Source of the DNA: Flavobacterium sp. 90
GTDB taxonomy: Bacteria > Bacteroidota > Bacteroidia > Flavobacteriales > Flavobacteriaceae
DNA: 64,000 nt
Assembly: GCF_004339525.1 (NCBI RefSeq)
Contig: NZ_SMGE01000001.1
Coordinates: 3,224,001 to 3,288,000, forward strand
Reading direction: 5' to 3'
Part shown: piece after piece, positions 27,159 to 37,475 of the stretch
Numbering within the stretch: position 1 is the stretch's first letter
Layout: every line of letters begins with the position of its first letter
Position numbers and translations under genes: made by a program
Notes under the pieces: generated by a model
The model's input: only the letters and a program-made list of their open reading frames with translations
Database searches by the model: none
Told to the model about the DNA's origin: nothing

Positions 27159-30100
27159 ATGAATTTTAAAGATTTATTTAATAAAGGAGCTAATTGCTGT
27201 TTTGTAGTTGTTTTCTTATTGTGTTTATTAACGAGCAATCGTATGAGCGCACAAGGAGTAACTGTAGAAGGAACCGTAAAAGATGCTGCCGGTTTAACTT
27301 TACCGGGTGTCAATATAATCGAAAACGGAACCAAGAATAGCGCTTCTACTGATCTTGACGGACATTATATAATAAAGATAACGAATCCTAAAGCAGTTTT
27401 GAGTTTTTCATCTATAGGATTTAAATCAAAAGAAATAGCTGTTGCGGGTAAAACGAAATTAGATGTTAGTTTAATCGAAGATTCACATGCTTTAAATGAA
27501 GTAGTTGTTGTAGGTTATGGAACGGTAAAAAAATCAGATTTAACCGGAGCTGTTGCTTCAATTTCTGGAAATGATTTAAAGAAAATTCCTGTTTCTAATG
27601 TTGCCGAAGCTTTAACCGGAAGAATTGCGGGAGTTCAGGTAACTTCGACCGAAGGTTCTCCGGATGCCGATATTAAAATTAGAGTTCGTGGCGGCGGATC
27701 ATTAACACAAGATGCTTCACCTTTGATTATTGTTGATGGTTTTCCTGTAAATAGCATGAGCGATATAGCAGCTTCAAATATTGAATCAATGACAGTATTG
27801 AAAGATGCTTCTTCGACTGCGATATATGGATCGAGAGGAGCAAACGGAGTTATCATTATTACAACTAAAACGGGTAAAGACGGAAAAATGGCTGTTAGTT
27901 TCAATATGTTTTACGGCATGAAAACTATGGCTAAAGATATTGATGTTCTTCCTGTTGATGATTTTGTAAAATGGCAATATGAATATGCTTTGTTGGATCA
28001 AACGGATAAAACTATTTTAAGTAATCCAAATTCTTATACCAAGTATTTTGGTAACTGGCAAGACCGTGATTTATATAATGGTGTAAAAGGAACAAACTGG
28101 CAAAAGCAAATTTATGGTCGTCGTGGCGAAGTAAATAGCCGTGATTTAGGAATTCGCGGAGGAAATGATAAGCTTAGTTACAATTTTAATTATGCTTATT
28201 ATGATGAAAAAGCCATTATGGTTGGTTCAGATTTTAAAAGAAATAACTTGTCTTTGGCATTAAAAAATAAGGCAAGTGAGAAAGTTGATCTTGCTTTTAC
28301 GGTACGTTATTCAGATACAGAAATAAATGGAGGAGGCGCTAATGAACAAAATGAAGTTTCGTCGCTTGATAGCCGTTTGCGTCATAGTGTTGGATATTCT
28401 CCGGTTCCAATGCCGGGATTAACTACGGATAATGATGATCAAAGTGTTAATAGTTATTTAGTAAACCCATTTTTGGCAATATCAGATAATGAACGTCAAC
28501 AGACCAAGAAGAATTATAATTTACTAGGAAGTTTTGGATGGAAATTAATTGAAAACCTAAAATTTCAGAGTGATTTAGGATTAGATAATTATAATTATTC
28601 GGATTATCGCTTTTATGGATCTTCTACTTATTTTTCGAGCACTGCAAAAATAGGTGCGGGAAAACCAGGAATGGTAATGGCTGATCGTAAAGATGTACGT
28701 TTTAGAAATGCGAATACATTAAATTATGATTTTAAAAATATTTTAGGGAATAATCATCATTTGACAGCACTTTTGGGAGAAGAGATGATTACGACTACTT
28801 CAAATGTTGAAACGACAACAATGTTAAACTACCCGAAATTCTTTGATTTGGATGATGCAAAGAAATTAACAACTCAGGGAACACCGTTTTCGGTAGATAA
28901 TTTCTACAGTCCTGATGATAAATTATTGTCCTTTTTTGGTCGTGTGAATTATGATTTTAAAGATCGTTATTTATTAACCGCTTCATTTCGTGCCGATGGT
29001 TCAAGCAGATTTTTAGGTGATAATCGTTGGGGATATTTTCCTGCGGCAGCTGCAGCATGGAAGATTTCTGAAGAAGATTTCCTGAAAAATGCTTCTTGGC
29101 TAAGCCTTCTTAAATTAAGACTTAGTTATGGTGAAGCTGGAAATAATAATATTCCGGTAGGACAAACAGTTCAAAGTTATATGTCAAACACCAACTCTTT
29201 TATCAATGGATTTGACAGTTACTGGTCGCCATCGAGCGTTTTGGCAAACCCAAATTTAAAATGGGAAACTACTGTTACGCAAAATTTAGGTCTTGATTTT
29301 GGATTTTTCAGAAATCGCTTAAACGGAACTGTTGATGTGTATAAAAACGTAACTCATGATTTGTTAATAGAATTTCCGGTAGGAGGTACAGGTTATAAAA
29401 CTCAGTATCGAAATATGGGGGAAACACAAAATACAGGTTTTGAAGCTACTTTGAATTTTATAGCAATTGAAAACAAAAATTATGGTTTGAATTTTTCTGT
29501 GAATGTTGGTATCAACAAAAACAAAATCAATTCGCTTGGCGTAATGGATAATTTTGGAGTAAACACCAACTGGGCATCGACTGATATTGGTAATGATTAT
29601 GCTGTAAATGCAGGTTCGCCAATGGGATTAATGTACGGTTATAAAAGCGATGGACGATATGAAGTTTCTGATTTTAATTATGTTGGAGGAAAATATGTCT
29701 TAAAAGCAGGAATTGCAGATGCGACTTCGGTTATTGGAAGCGCTGTACAACCTGGAATGATGAAGTTGAAAAACACAGATGGTTCTGCGGATAATAAAGT
29801 TACTGCATCAGATCAAACAATTATTGGAAATGCTAATCCTAAAAGCACAGGAGGTTTAGTTATTAATGCTAATGCTTATGGTTTTGATCTTTCGGCTGCT
29901 TTCAACTGGACTATCGGAAATGATATTTATAATGCAAATAAAGCTGAGTTTTCTACTGCAAACAGAAACGGACAATACAAAAACTTAAGTTCTGAAATGG
30001 CAGATGGTAAAAGATGGACAAATCTTGATCCGGCTTCGGGACAATTAGTAACAGATCCTACTGCGCTTGAATCTTTAAATGCAAATACAACAATGTGGTC

Positions 30101-30392
30101 GCCTTATATGCAAAAATTTATGTTTACAGACTGGGCAGTAGAAGATGGCTCTTTCTTTAGATTAAATACTTTGACTTTAGGATATACTACACCAGAATCG
30201 TTTACCTCGAAATTGGGCGTAAGCAAGTTGAGATTCTATTTTACAGCAACAAATGTTTTTATAATTACAAATTATTCTGGTCCGGATCCTGAGGTGTCAA
30301 CAAAAAGAAAATCACCGCTAACGCCAGGAGTTGATTATTCAGCATATCCACGAAGCAGACAATTGGTTTTTGGTTTAAACCTTAATTTCTAA
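27159..30392 (+). CDS. SusC/RagA-type TonB-dependent transporter
   Basis: A 1077-residue outer-membrane glycan importer. After the signal peptide (ending SAQ) comes a carboxypeptidase-regulatory-like domain (VEGTVKDAAGLTLPGVNII). Then the TonB box and plug follow, with VVVGYGTVKKSDLTGAVASI and IRVRGGGSLTQDASPLIIVD and the conserved GSRGANGVIIITTK. The long barrel ends in the typical aromatic LVFGLNLNF. It pairs with the SusD-like lipoprotein 17 bp downstream. Confidence 0.95.
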   Translation: MNFKDLFNKGANCCFVVVFLLCLLTSNRMSAQGVTVEGTVKDAAGLTLPGVNIIENGTKNSASTDLDGHYIIKITNPKAVLSFSSIGFKSKEIAVAGKTKLDVSLIEDSHALNEVVVVGYGTVKKSDLTGAVASISGNDLKKIPVSNVAEALTGRIAGVQVTSTEGSPDADIKIRVRGGGSLTQDASPLIIVDGFPVNSMSDIAASNIESMTVLKDASSTAIYGSRGANGVIIITTKTGKDGKMAVSFNMFYGMKTMAKDIDVLPVDDFVKWQYEYALLDQTDKTILSNPNSYTKYFGNWQDRDLYNGVKGTNWQKQIYGRRGEVNSRDLGIRGGNDKLSYNFNYAYYDEKAIMVGSDFKRNNLSLALKNKASEKVDLAFTVRYSDTEINGGGANEQNEVSSLDSRLRHSVGYSPVPMPGLTTDNDDQSVNSYLVNPFLAISDNERQQTKKNYNLLGSFGWKLIENLKFQSDLGLDNYNYSDYRFYGSSTYFSSTAKIGAGKPGMVMADRKDVRFRNANTLNYDFKNILGNNHHLTALLGEEMITTTSNVETTTMLNYPKFFDLDDAKKLTTQGTPFSVDNFYSPDDKLLSFFGRVNYDFKDRYLLTASFRADGSSRFLGDNRWGYFPAAAAAWKISEEDFLKNASWLSLLKLRLSYGEAGNNNIPVGQTVQSYMSNTNSFINGFDSYWSPSSVLANPNLKWETTVTQNLGLDFGFFRNRLNGTVDVYKNVTHDLLIEFPVGGTGYKTQYRNMGETQNTGFEATLNFIAIENKNYGLNFSVNVGINKNKINSLGVMDNFGVNTNWASTDIGNDYAVNAGSPMGLMYGYKSDGRYEVSDFNYVGGKYVLKAGIADATSVIGSAVQPGMMKLKNTDGSADNKVTASDQTIIGNANPKSTGGLVINANAYGFDLSAAFNWTIGNDIYNANKAEFSTANRNGQYKNLSSEMADGKRWTNLDPASGQLVTDPTALESLNANTTMWSPYMQKFMFTDWAVEDGSFFRLNTLTLGYTTPESFTSKLGVSKLRFYFTATNVFIITNYSGPDPEVSTKRKSPLTPGVDYSAYPRSRQLVFGLNLNF

Positions 30393-30409
30393 TTTAAAAA
30401 TTTATCAAA

Positions 30410-32203
30410 ATGAAATATAAAGTAATAATAACAGCATTGATTATCTCAGGTTTATTGACTTCGTGTCAGGATTTTGCTGATGACTTCTTTGATACTCCTG
30501 CACAATCAACATTAGGAGATGAACTTATTTTTTCTAATGCTGAGTTGGCACAAGGAGCTGTTGATGGAATAAAAGTATCTTTTGGAGAAGAACAATCTTA
30601 TAGAGGAAGACTTTTGACATACCAAGGATTAAACACAGATAGTGAATGGCTTTTGGCATCTTCTAGTGATAATGCCAAATCAGACTTGGTTGTTTATGAT
30701 GCTAAAGCTGATAACACAGAAATGAACTCGCCAAAAAATGCCTGGGCAATGATGTACGAAGGAATTGAGCGTGCTAATTTATGTATCAGAGGTTTGCGTA
30801 TGTATGGAAATCCGAAATCAGATAATGAATTAGGACATTTATTAGGAGAAGCATTAACATTACGTGCTATTTATTATGCTGATTTGGTTAGAAATTGGGG
30901 AGATGTTCCAGCACGTTTTGAGCCAGTTGCAACCGCAACTATTTATATTCCTAAAACAAGTCGTGATGTAATTTACAAACAATTAATTGCTGATTTAGGC
31001 GAAGCTTCAACATTAGTAGCGTGGCCAAATGGATCATCAGCAACCACTAGTACAGAACGCATAAACAAAGCTTTTGTAAAAAGTCTTAGAGCTCGTTTGG
31101 CTATGATGGCAAGTGGATATCAACAATATTCTGATGGAGTTAGAAGAAGTACAGATCCGGAACTTTCCGTAGCCAATATGTATAAGTTGGCATTGGCGGA
31201 ATGTCGTTCTGTTATTGCGAGTGGTTCAGCACATTTAGAACCAACTTTTGAAGGTTTATGGAGAAAATACAATCAGGAGAATTTAGCAGCCGGTGGAGAA
31301 TCTCTTTGGGAAATTCCTTTTGCAGCTACACGAGGAAGAGTGCTATTTACTTTTGCTGTGAGACATGATGCTATGGATCAATTTCAACAAATGGGCGCAA
31401 ATAAAGGCGGTGTAAACGGACCGTTGCCATTTGTTTTTTATGACTATGAGCAAACTGATACCCGTAGAGATGTTACTTGTGTTCCTTATAAATGGGGAGC
31501 TGCAGTAAGTGGTAAATCAAAACAGGAACTTACAGATTTACAAACTTGGTATTTTGGTAAATATCGTTTTGAATGGATGAACCGAATTGTTACTGCGCCA
31601 AATGACGATGGTGTAAATAAAATCTACATGCGTTATGCAGAAGTACTTTTAATTGCTGCCGAAACCGCAAACGAATTAGAAGGTCCGGGATCTGCTGCAG
31701 TTTACTTGAAAGAAATTCGTCGTAGAGCTTTTGCTCCAGCAAATCACGCTGTGCAAGTAGATGCTTATGTAGACGCATTGACAAGTAAAACAGCAATGAT
31801 GAATGCTATTGTTGATGAAAATAAATATGAATTTACTGGAGAAATGGAGCGTAAGTTTGCTTTAATACGATGGAATTTACTTAAAGAAAAATTAGACGAA
31901 GCCAAAGATAAAATGGCTAATCTTAAAGCGCGTACCGGAAAATATCAGGATGTGCCTTCGACATTATATTATAAATATAAAGACGATCAGACTACCTTGG
32001 ATATTTACGGATTGAATAGAGGCGAAACCCAAGCTCCGGCAGGATATATTTCGAAAAGTTGGGATAAATTAGAAGATGCTAAAATAACCACATTGTATAA
32101 AGCGGGAGTAAATCCGGATAAAAGACAGTTTTGGCCAATTTGGCAAACGTTTATTGATGCGAGTAATGGTCAATTAACAAACGACTGGGTTTTTGGTAAC
32201 TAA
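30410..32203 (+). CDS. SusD/RagB-type glycan-binding lipoprotein
   Basis: A 597-residue surface lipoprotein (lipobox LLTSC, cysteine about residue 19) that caps the SusC barrel and captures oligosaccharides. It has the SusD-typical helical TPR-like core, with LGEALTLRAIYYADLVRNWGD and MRYAEVLLIAAETANE. The C-terminal region carries the FTGEMERKFALIRWNLL segment of the RagB family. It is co-transcribed with SusC and the following beta-helix lipoprotein. Confidence 0.93.
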   Translation: MKYKVIITALIISGLLTSCQDFADDFFDTPAQSTLGDELIFSNAELAQGAVDGIKVSFGEEQSYRGRLLTYQGLNTDSEWLLASSSDNAKSDLVVYDAKADNTEMNSPKNAWAMMYEGIERANLCIRGLRMYGNPKSDNELGHLLGEALTLRAIYYADLVRNWGDVPARFEPVATATIYIPKTSRDVIYKQLIADLGEASTLVAWPNGSSATTSTERINKAFVKSLRARLAMMASGYQQYSDGVRRSTDPELSVANMYKLALAECRSVIASGSAHLEPTFEGLWRKYNQENLAAGGESLWEIPFAATRGRVLFTFAVRHDAMDQFQQMGANKGGVNGPLPFVFYDYEQTDTRRDVTCVPYKWGAAVSGKSKQELTDLQTWYFGKYRFEWMNRIVTAPNDDGVNKIYMRYAEVLLIAAETANELEGPGSAAVYLKEIRRRAFAPANHAVQVDAYVDALTSKTAMMNAIVDENKYEFTGEMERKFALIRWNLLKEKLDEAKDKMANLKARTGKYQDVPSTLYYKYKDDQTTLDIYGLNRGETQAPAGYISKSWDKLEDAKITTLYKAGVNPDKRQFWPIWQTFIDASNGQLTNDWVFGN

Positions 32204-32235
32204 TACAATTAACAAATAAATTATAGTTTATAATT

Positions 32236-33798
32236 ATGAAAGCAAAATATATATTGAAAGGCTTGCTGGCTATGTTTTTATTGATAGTTGCCGGTTGCGA
32301 AAGTTACAATGAAGCAGTATTAGAAGATATAGGAGCAAATAGAGTCTTTTCTCCAATCGAGCTTAAAGCTATCGTTAGAAATCAAACTTCGGTAGAATTA
32401 AATTGGACTGTAAAAGACGATGTAGATTATTATACAGTAGAATTTAGTGCAGATGATGCCGATTTTAAAACGATTTACAAAACACTTAAAGTTGCACCTA
32501 AAGAACTTCCAATAACGGTTCCTTTAGAAGGAGAAACTGTATATTCAATACGAGTAAAAGGCGTAAGTGCAAAAGGATTAGCAGATTCTAAATGGTCAGT
32601 TGTTACGGCAAAAACTTTAACAGAACAGATATTGTTGCCAATTGCAGATGCTGATATCGAAGCAACAAAAGTTACTTTAAGATGGACTCCAAATAGTACT
32701 GTAACGCAAATTACGGTTGCTCCAGGCAATATTACACACACAATTACACCAGCAGAAAAAACAGCAGGAGTTGCAATTGTGACAGGATTAACGGGTGAAA
32801 CATCTTATACTGCTACGTTAGTAAATGGAACAAAAACAAGAGGTCTTAGAACATTTAAAACCGGAATTGATATTGGAACCGGAATTTTAGTACAACCTAC
32901 TGATGATTTGAATGCTGCGATTGCTGCGGCTCCTGCAAATTCAATATTGGTATTAATGCCGGGAGATTATAGCGTATATAAAGGAGATATAGATTTAAAT
33001 AAAACCATAACAATAAGAGGACTTCGCGCAGGAGATAAACCAAAATTACATGTTAAGTTTACAGTAAATACAGGCGTTAGTAATCTTTCATTGATAGATT
33101 TAGATTTAGAAGGATCGACCGCTGGAGATAGTAATTTTATCACAGTCTCTGACGCTAATACAATTTATGGAGATATTTTAATAAGCGGTTGTAATATTCG
33201 TGATTATTTGAGAGCCTTAGTATATGGAAATGCTGCCACATCAAAAGTAACGTCATTTACCGTGGAAAATAGCATTGTTAAAAATGTAAATACCAATTCG
33301 CAAGCAGATTTTATCGACTTTAGAAATACATACATCGCAAGCATAGTTTTGAAAAACAGTACGTTTAATTCTTGCTCAATCGGGCGTGATTTTGTTCGTG
33401 TTGATGCTGTAGCTTCTCCTAAAGGTTTTTCAGGAACCGGTTTAACAACAAATGTATTAATTGATGGTTGTACTTTGTATAATGTATCAAATACTGTAGC
33501 GCCAAAAAGGATCTTATATCTTCGATTTGCATCTAATAAGTCAACAGTAAGAAACACTTTGATTGCATCGACGACAGCAATTTTCACCAATCAGCCAAGT
33601 ACTGATTTACCGATATTTAATAACAATTATTATTATCAGGCACCAAGTTTTATGGATGCTGCGATTACAAATAATAAAGTTGATGCTTCAGGCACAACGG
33701 CAAATCCTCAATTTGCAGATCCTGCAAATGATAATTTTAAAGTAGGAAACCAAACTCTAAAAGATAACGGAATTGGAGATCCGCTTTGGTTAAAATAA
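32236..33798 (+). CDS. Fibronectin-III / DUF5123-DUF4957-like beta-helix lipoprotein
   Basis: A 520-residue lipoprotein (LIVAGC, cysteine about residue 21). Two fibronectin-III-like domains span about residues 35-215, with the segments ELNWTVKDDVDYYTVEF and VTLRWTPNST. From residue 225 it forms a beta-helix (LNAAIAAAPANSILVLMPGD), matching the DUF4957 plus DUF5123 layout found in pectin-related SusCD operons. It is probably a surface glycan-binding protein. No enzyme gene follows it, so the operon seems to import but not degrade its substrate. Confidence 0.82.
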   Translation: MKAKYILKGLLAMFLLIVAGCESYNEAVLEDIGANRVFSPIELKAIVRNQTSVELNWTVKDDVDYYTVEFSADDADFKTIYKTLKVAPKELPITVPLEGETVYSIRVKGVSAKGLADSKWSVVTAKTLTEQILLPIADADIEATKVTLRWTPNSTVTQITVAPGNITHTITPAEKTAGVAIVTGLTGETSYTATLVNGTKTRGLRTFKTGIDIGTGILVQPTDDLNAAIAAAPANSILVLMPGDYSVYKGDIDLNKTITIRGLRAGDKPKLHVKFTVNTGVSNLSLIDLDLEGSTAGDSNFITVSDANTIYGDILISGCNIRDYLRALVYGNAATSKVTSFTVENSIVKNVNTNSQADFIDFRNTYIASIVLKNSTFNSCSIGRDFVRVDAVASPKGFSGTGLTTNVLIDGCTLYNVSNTVAPKRILYLRFASNKSTVRNTLIASTTAIFTNQPSTDLPIFNNNYYYQAPSFMDAAITNNKVDASGTTANPQFADPANDNFKVGNQTLKDNGIGDPLWLK

Positions 33799-33821
33799 AT
33801 TTTTATTCGGTTGGTTTTTAG

Positions 33822-33862
33822 AAAGAGAGGGATGCAGTTTTTGTATCCCTCTTTTGTTTTTT
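33822..33862 (+). terminator. SusCD operon terminator
   Basis: Stem GAGGGAT with ATCCCTC, extended by A/T pairs, followed by a T-run. It directly follows the DUF5123-like gene. Confidence 0.8.
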
Positions 33863-34143
33863 ATTGTTGCGTATAAATTGGCACGCGGATTAAACGGATT
33901 CACTTCGTGAAAACGCGGATTTTATTATTTCCTGATTTATGCGCATTTTTTGTCAGACTGAGCGAAGTCGAAGTCCGTAATTTGAGTAATCAACTAAAAT
34001 CAATGATTGCCTGCAGACCTTTGTCAAAGTTTTAAACTTTTACAAAGGTTTTGTGCGTAAAACAAAAAGAAAAAAAACCGTGTAAATCCGTGTTTTCACG
34101 AAGTGAATCCGCGTCATCCGCGTGCCATCTCAACACAATCCAT
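33863..34143. repeat. Intergenic fold-back repeat region
   Basis: Arms of 43 nt at 33880-33922 and 34084-34126 match as reverse complements at 39 of 43 positions; both contain GGATTCACTTCGTGAAAAC. Between them lie the interspersed motif CTGAGCGAAGTCGAAG and a hairpin ACCTTTGT...ACAAAGGT (34018-34052). There is no gene. Confidence 0.8.
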
Positions 34144-34716
34144 TCACTCAATATCCAAATCAAATTTTTCAAGTAATCCTGCAAGCGCCGAATTAGAAAC
34201 TTTAGTTCTTTTGATTTTGTTTTCAGAAGGATCAAAAGCATAATTGCGAGAAGTTCTGAAATCGGTTTTCTCTAGATTTACATCTACAAAAGTCGCATTT
34301 GCAAGATCGCAATTCTTGAAAATTGCCAGAGATAAATCAGTATTAGAAAAATCTACATCTTTTAAAGAGCAATCGATGAAGTTTGTTTTCTTTAATTTTT
34401 TGTAAATGAAAGTCGAGTAATCAAGAAGGCAATCCTGAAAATTCATCGAAAACAGAAAGCTATTACTCGAACTGAAATCAAGTCCCATTAATTTACAACC
34501 AATAAAAGTAATGTTCTTTAATCCAGTACTTTTTAAACTCGCTAAAGAAAGATTACAGTTTTTAAACGTACAATCTAAAAAGTCAATATAGCTAAAATCA
34601 CTTTTCGAAAAATTGCAATTGACGAACTCGCAATTTATAAATTCGTTCTCTGATAATTTTTGATCAGAATAATCAATTGTGTCAAAAGTTTTGTTTTGTT
34701 GTAATACAGTTTCCAT
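34144..34716 (-). CDS. Pentapeptide repeat protein
   Basis: The start at 34716 (METVLQQNKTFDTIDY) was chosen because the longer frame adds a Pro/Gln-rich start overlapping the upstream gene's end region. The 190-residue protein is made of five-residue repeats of the A(N/D)LXX type, for example INCEFVNCNFSKSDFSYIDF and SNTDLSLAIFKNCDLANATF. It should form a right-handed quadrilateral beta-helix. Family roles range from gyrase protection to unknown; no specific role can be assigned. Confidence 0.88.
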   Translation of the reverse strand: METVLQQNKTFDTIDYSDQKLSENEFINCEFVNCNFSKSDFSYIDFLDCTFKNCNLSLASLKSTGLKNITFIGCKLMGLDFSSSNSFLFSMNFQDCLLDYSTFIYKKLKKTNFIDCSLKDVDFSNTDLSLAIFKNCDLANATFVDVNLEKTDFRTSRNYAFDPSENKIKRTKVSNSALAGLLEKFDLDIE

Positions 34717-34752
34717 AATACTTGGTTGAGGTTGGGTTGAAGGCAAAAGGGA

Positions 34753-34953
34753 TTATTCTAATTCGACACAATCAAAAATGTCGTTTTTTAGCATTGTTTC
34801 TGTTATTTCATTCTCACTGTCGATTCTTAATATATTATCACAATCTTCGAGATCAAAATTCCATAAAGAATTGGGTAACAATTCATAAAGTAATGCGTTT
34901 GCGAACTCTAATTTCAATTTTGTATTAACGGAAGTTTTAAAAACATAAATCAT
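34753..34953 (-). CDS. Small hypothetical protein (66 aa)
   Basis: A 66-residue acidic protein with a plausible open frame, ATG start and no overlap with other genes (MIYVFKTSVNTKLKLEFANA). It lies 36 bp upstream of the pentapeptide-repeat gene on the same strand. No family was recognised. The low complexity of neighbours makes it a likely but unproven gene. Confidence 0.6.
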   Translation of the reverse strand: MIYVFKTSVNTKLKLEFANALLYELLPNSLWNFDLEDCDNILRIDSENEITETMLKNDIFDCVELE

Positions 34954-35025
34954 AATTTGCTCATTTTTTTACGGAGCAAATTTCAACAAATGCTTTTGGA
35001 GTTGGTAGGATTCTATAATCAATAA

Positions 35026-35940
35026 TTAGGACTTATCAATCATTTTTCGATATTGAATCGGACTTATCGATTCGTGTTTTTTAAAGAAACGGCTAAAGTA
35101 AGATTGATCCTCATGCCCAACCAACATTGCTATTTCGCTTATCGAAAGTGTAGTTTGATAGAGTAAATATTTGGCTTCAAGTAAAATGGTCTCATCAATC
35201 CAAGACGTTGCAGATTTGCCTGTTGCCGCCTTAACCGATTTGTTCAAATGATTTGGCGTAACATTTAGTATTGAAGCATAATAATTGACCTGATGGTTTA
35301 TTTTAATATTCGGATAAATAAGCTCTTTGAATTTTGCCGAAAGAACCTCAGCGGCAGTTCCTTCTTTAGGAATTTTGACAGCGTTTCTATTCATTTCGCA
35401 AAACAAAGTCACCAAATAAGTTTGTATCAGATCTAAATTTATCGTTTCGGCTTCAAGATATTCTATCTGGAGACGCGTTAAAATATTATTGATAAAAGGA
35501 GCATCTTTTTCGGAAAGAATAATTTTGGGATTTCCGGATATTTTCAGAAAACCAAAATCATTTATGATGTCTCGATTTCCATATTTCCCAATTAAAACAT
35601 CAGGATGAAACTGGCAAATAAAACCGCTGTGTTTACTATTAATATGTTCAACCGAAAAAATTTGACCAGCGGGAACCACAATGATTTCGTTTTGATTGGT
35701 CTGACATTCCTCAAAACCTAATTTTATAATATGAGTTCCTGAAGTGATAAAAATTAAAGTATGGCAATCGTGTTTAGAAGGCGGAACAGGATATTGAAGC
35801 TGCATTATTTCTTCCATCTTCAAACAAAAAAAATGATCGGAATTTGTTTTGAAAAGTTTATGGATAGGATTTTCTATACCAAGAAACTTTTCGCGAAATC
35901 CCTTAGCGCCATACGTTTTTATTTTTTCGTTTGTTTCCAT
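35026..35940 (-). CDS. AraC family transcriptional regulator
   Basis: A 304-residue protein with an N-terminal cupin-like effector domain and a C-terminal AraC HTH pair, with the segments SISEIAMLVGHEDQSYFSRF and FKKHESISPIQYRK. It starts 3 bp downstream of the DUF6642-like gene, so the two are likely co-transcribed. Confidence 0.9.
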   Translation of the reverse strand: METNEKIKTYGAKGFREKFLGIENPIHKLFKTNSDHFFCLKMEEIMQLQYPVPPSKHDCHTLIFITSGTHIIKLGFEECQTNQNEIIVVPAGQIFSVEHINSKHSGFICQFHPDVLIGKYGNRDIINDFGFLKISGNPKIILSEKDAPFINNILTRLQIEYLEAETINLDLIQTYLVTLFCEMNRNAVKIPKEGTAAEVLSAKFKELIYPNIKINHQVNYYASILNVTPNHLNKSVKAATGKSATSWIDETILLEAKYLLYQTTLSISEIAMLVGHEDQSYFSRFFKKHESISPIQYRKMIDKS

Positions 35941-35943
35941 TGT

Positions 35944-36519
35944 TTAATAGTACAGTCTAAAATCGAGTAATTTGCACAAAGCATAATGTTTCTGATACAG
36001 TTCTTCGACAACCTCAGTAATATCATCATTCTCTTGATATAAACTAAAAAAAGCTTTGTCGATCGTGCTGCTGCTCGCTATTTTATTATAAGAAGATCCA
36101 TAACCAGAAATTGCTCGTGCGCCTGTAATGTCCAGAAAATATTGAGCTTCATCATCCTTTAAATCCAAAACTTTTAAATTGGCAAAATGAATGATTTTTC
36201 CTTTCATTTTTCCTTCAAATAATTCTGCAATTTCTTCGAGGCTGTAATAATAATCGTGAAGACAAATGTTATTAGGTTCGCCTGGCATTACTAAATAAAT
36301 GATTTCATAATCCTTAAAATTATGATCTTCGTAGAGTAGTATATTCAAACTTTCTTCTAAACCTTCAATTGTATCGCAGGTTTTATATATGCTCGAAATC
36401 CCTTGGTCAATTGCGATTTCTTCTAAGTTTTTGACTACTAGTGTTGCAACATGCGTATCTACATCAGGAACACCTTCTAAACAGAAAATAAATTTTTCGT
36501 TATCCATATCAGCAAACAT
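35944..36519 (-). CDS. Hypothetical protein, DUF6642-like
   Basis: A 191-residue acidic cytosolic protein. The segments DYEIIYLVMPGEPNNICLHD and IIHFANLKVLDLKDDEAQ with ITGARAISGYG resemble DUF6642 proteins. The layout recalls a caspase-like fold, but no catalytic Cys/His pair is evident, so I do not assign an activity. Confidence 0.6.
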   Translation of the reverse strand: MFADMDNEKFIFCLEGVPDVDTHVATLVVKNLEEIAIDQGISSIYKTCDTIEGLEESLNILLYEDHNFKDYEIIYLVMPGEPNNICLHDYYYSLEEIAELFEGKMKGKIIHFANLKVLDLKDDEAQYFLDITGARAISGYGSSYNKIASSSTIDKAFFSLYQENDDITEVVEELYQKHYALCKLLDFRLYY

Positions 36520-37027
36520 TCAGATTAGGTATAAATGAGGTGGGACTTTTTGGTTTGACAAAAGTATTTTTTATTGGGTAAAAACTATAATTTGAAGGAT
36601 ATTTTAACGCATTTTTTACATTAGTTTAAAGCAGAAATTTTCATTTTTTAGAAATTAGAGAGGATAAAAAGTTGAATGTTCTTATGAAAGTAATTTTATA
36701 TAAGGCGATTCTCTGTTTTTGGAGATCGTCATTTATAGAACGTAATTTTAAACATTGTCGATTTTTCCAGAGATTCTGATGTTGCATTTAAATAAATAAA
36801 CAGTTTTCAGGTTTCATTTTATAATATGAAACAGAGTTGAATTGCAAATCGTTTTTTTAAATTTCAATATGACTTAATTTTATGGAAGTATTTTTCTCTA
36901 ATAAAAAATATAAAATAGTGTATTGTTTCGTTTTCTATGAGCAAAAATTTAAACGGTTGATTTATTGTTTTTGATTTTTCCGATTTAGTGGTTTTGAATT
37001 CAATTTGTTTTATAAAAATTATATACT
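36520..37027. other. Intergenic region, no gene seen
   Basis: About 500 bp of very AT-rich sequence between divergent genes. I see no RNA gene, terminator or clear ORF. It probably carries the two promoters. Confidence 0.5.
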
Positions 37028-37267
37028 ATGGCGGTCCCTAAAGAGTTATATAATGCAAAATTCCTGGAATATATAGAATCTTTGAAGATTTTATATTTAG
37101 TAGATGACAAATTCAAAGGGATTTGTGATGATTATTGTGATAGTAAATTGAAAACAGAAATGTATAAGAGGAAGTTTGAAAAACACTTTCAGCATAAATT
37201 AGAATATGAAAATTTATCAAAAGAGCTAGAAGATGAAATTCTGATTTATTTGATAAGAAAAGGCTAG
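37028..37267 (+). CDS. Small hypothetical protein (79 aa), intact copy
   Basis: A 79-residue charged, helical protein (MAVPKELYNAKFLEYIESLK). Its last 50 codons (37115-37267) recur at 40393-40545 with no indels and roughly 94% identity, which indicates a recent duplication. A terminator follows at 37326. No family was recognised. Confidence 0.65.
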   Translation: MAVPKELYNAKFLEYIESLKILYLVDDKFKGICDDYCDSKLKTEMYKRKFEKHFQHKLEYENLSKELEDEILIYLIRKG

Positions 37268-37325
37268 AAGAGTCTATAGATATTTACAAAGAAATGATTT
37301 GTTGATATTCTCTAAAATAGTTAAC

Positions 37326-37368
37326 AACAAACCCTTAGTCATTCAATGATTAAGGGTTTGTTTTTTTT
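37326..37368 (+). terminator. Terminator after the 79-aa gene
   Basis: Stem AACAAACCCTTA with TAAGGGTTTGTT and a long T-run. Confidence 0.85.
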
Positions 37369-37475
37369 GTGTAGAAATAAAGAATTCAATAATTAGTTTG
37401 AAATTATAAAACTGATCTGTTTAAAATCAGGTCTAAAATTTTACATTTGATATATAAAATTAAAAAAACTATTAC

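Noticed and set aside
36520..37027. Possible small RNA or gene in the AT-rich gap
   Set aside because: No hairpin with T-run, promoter or ORF could be supported.
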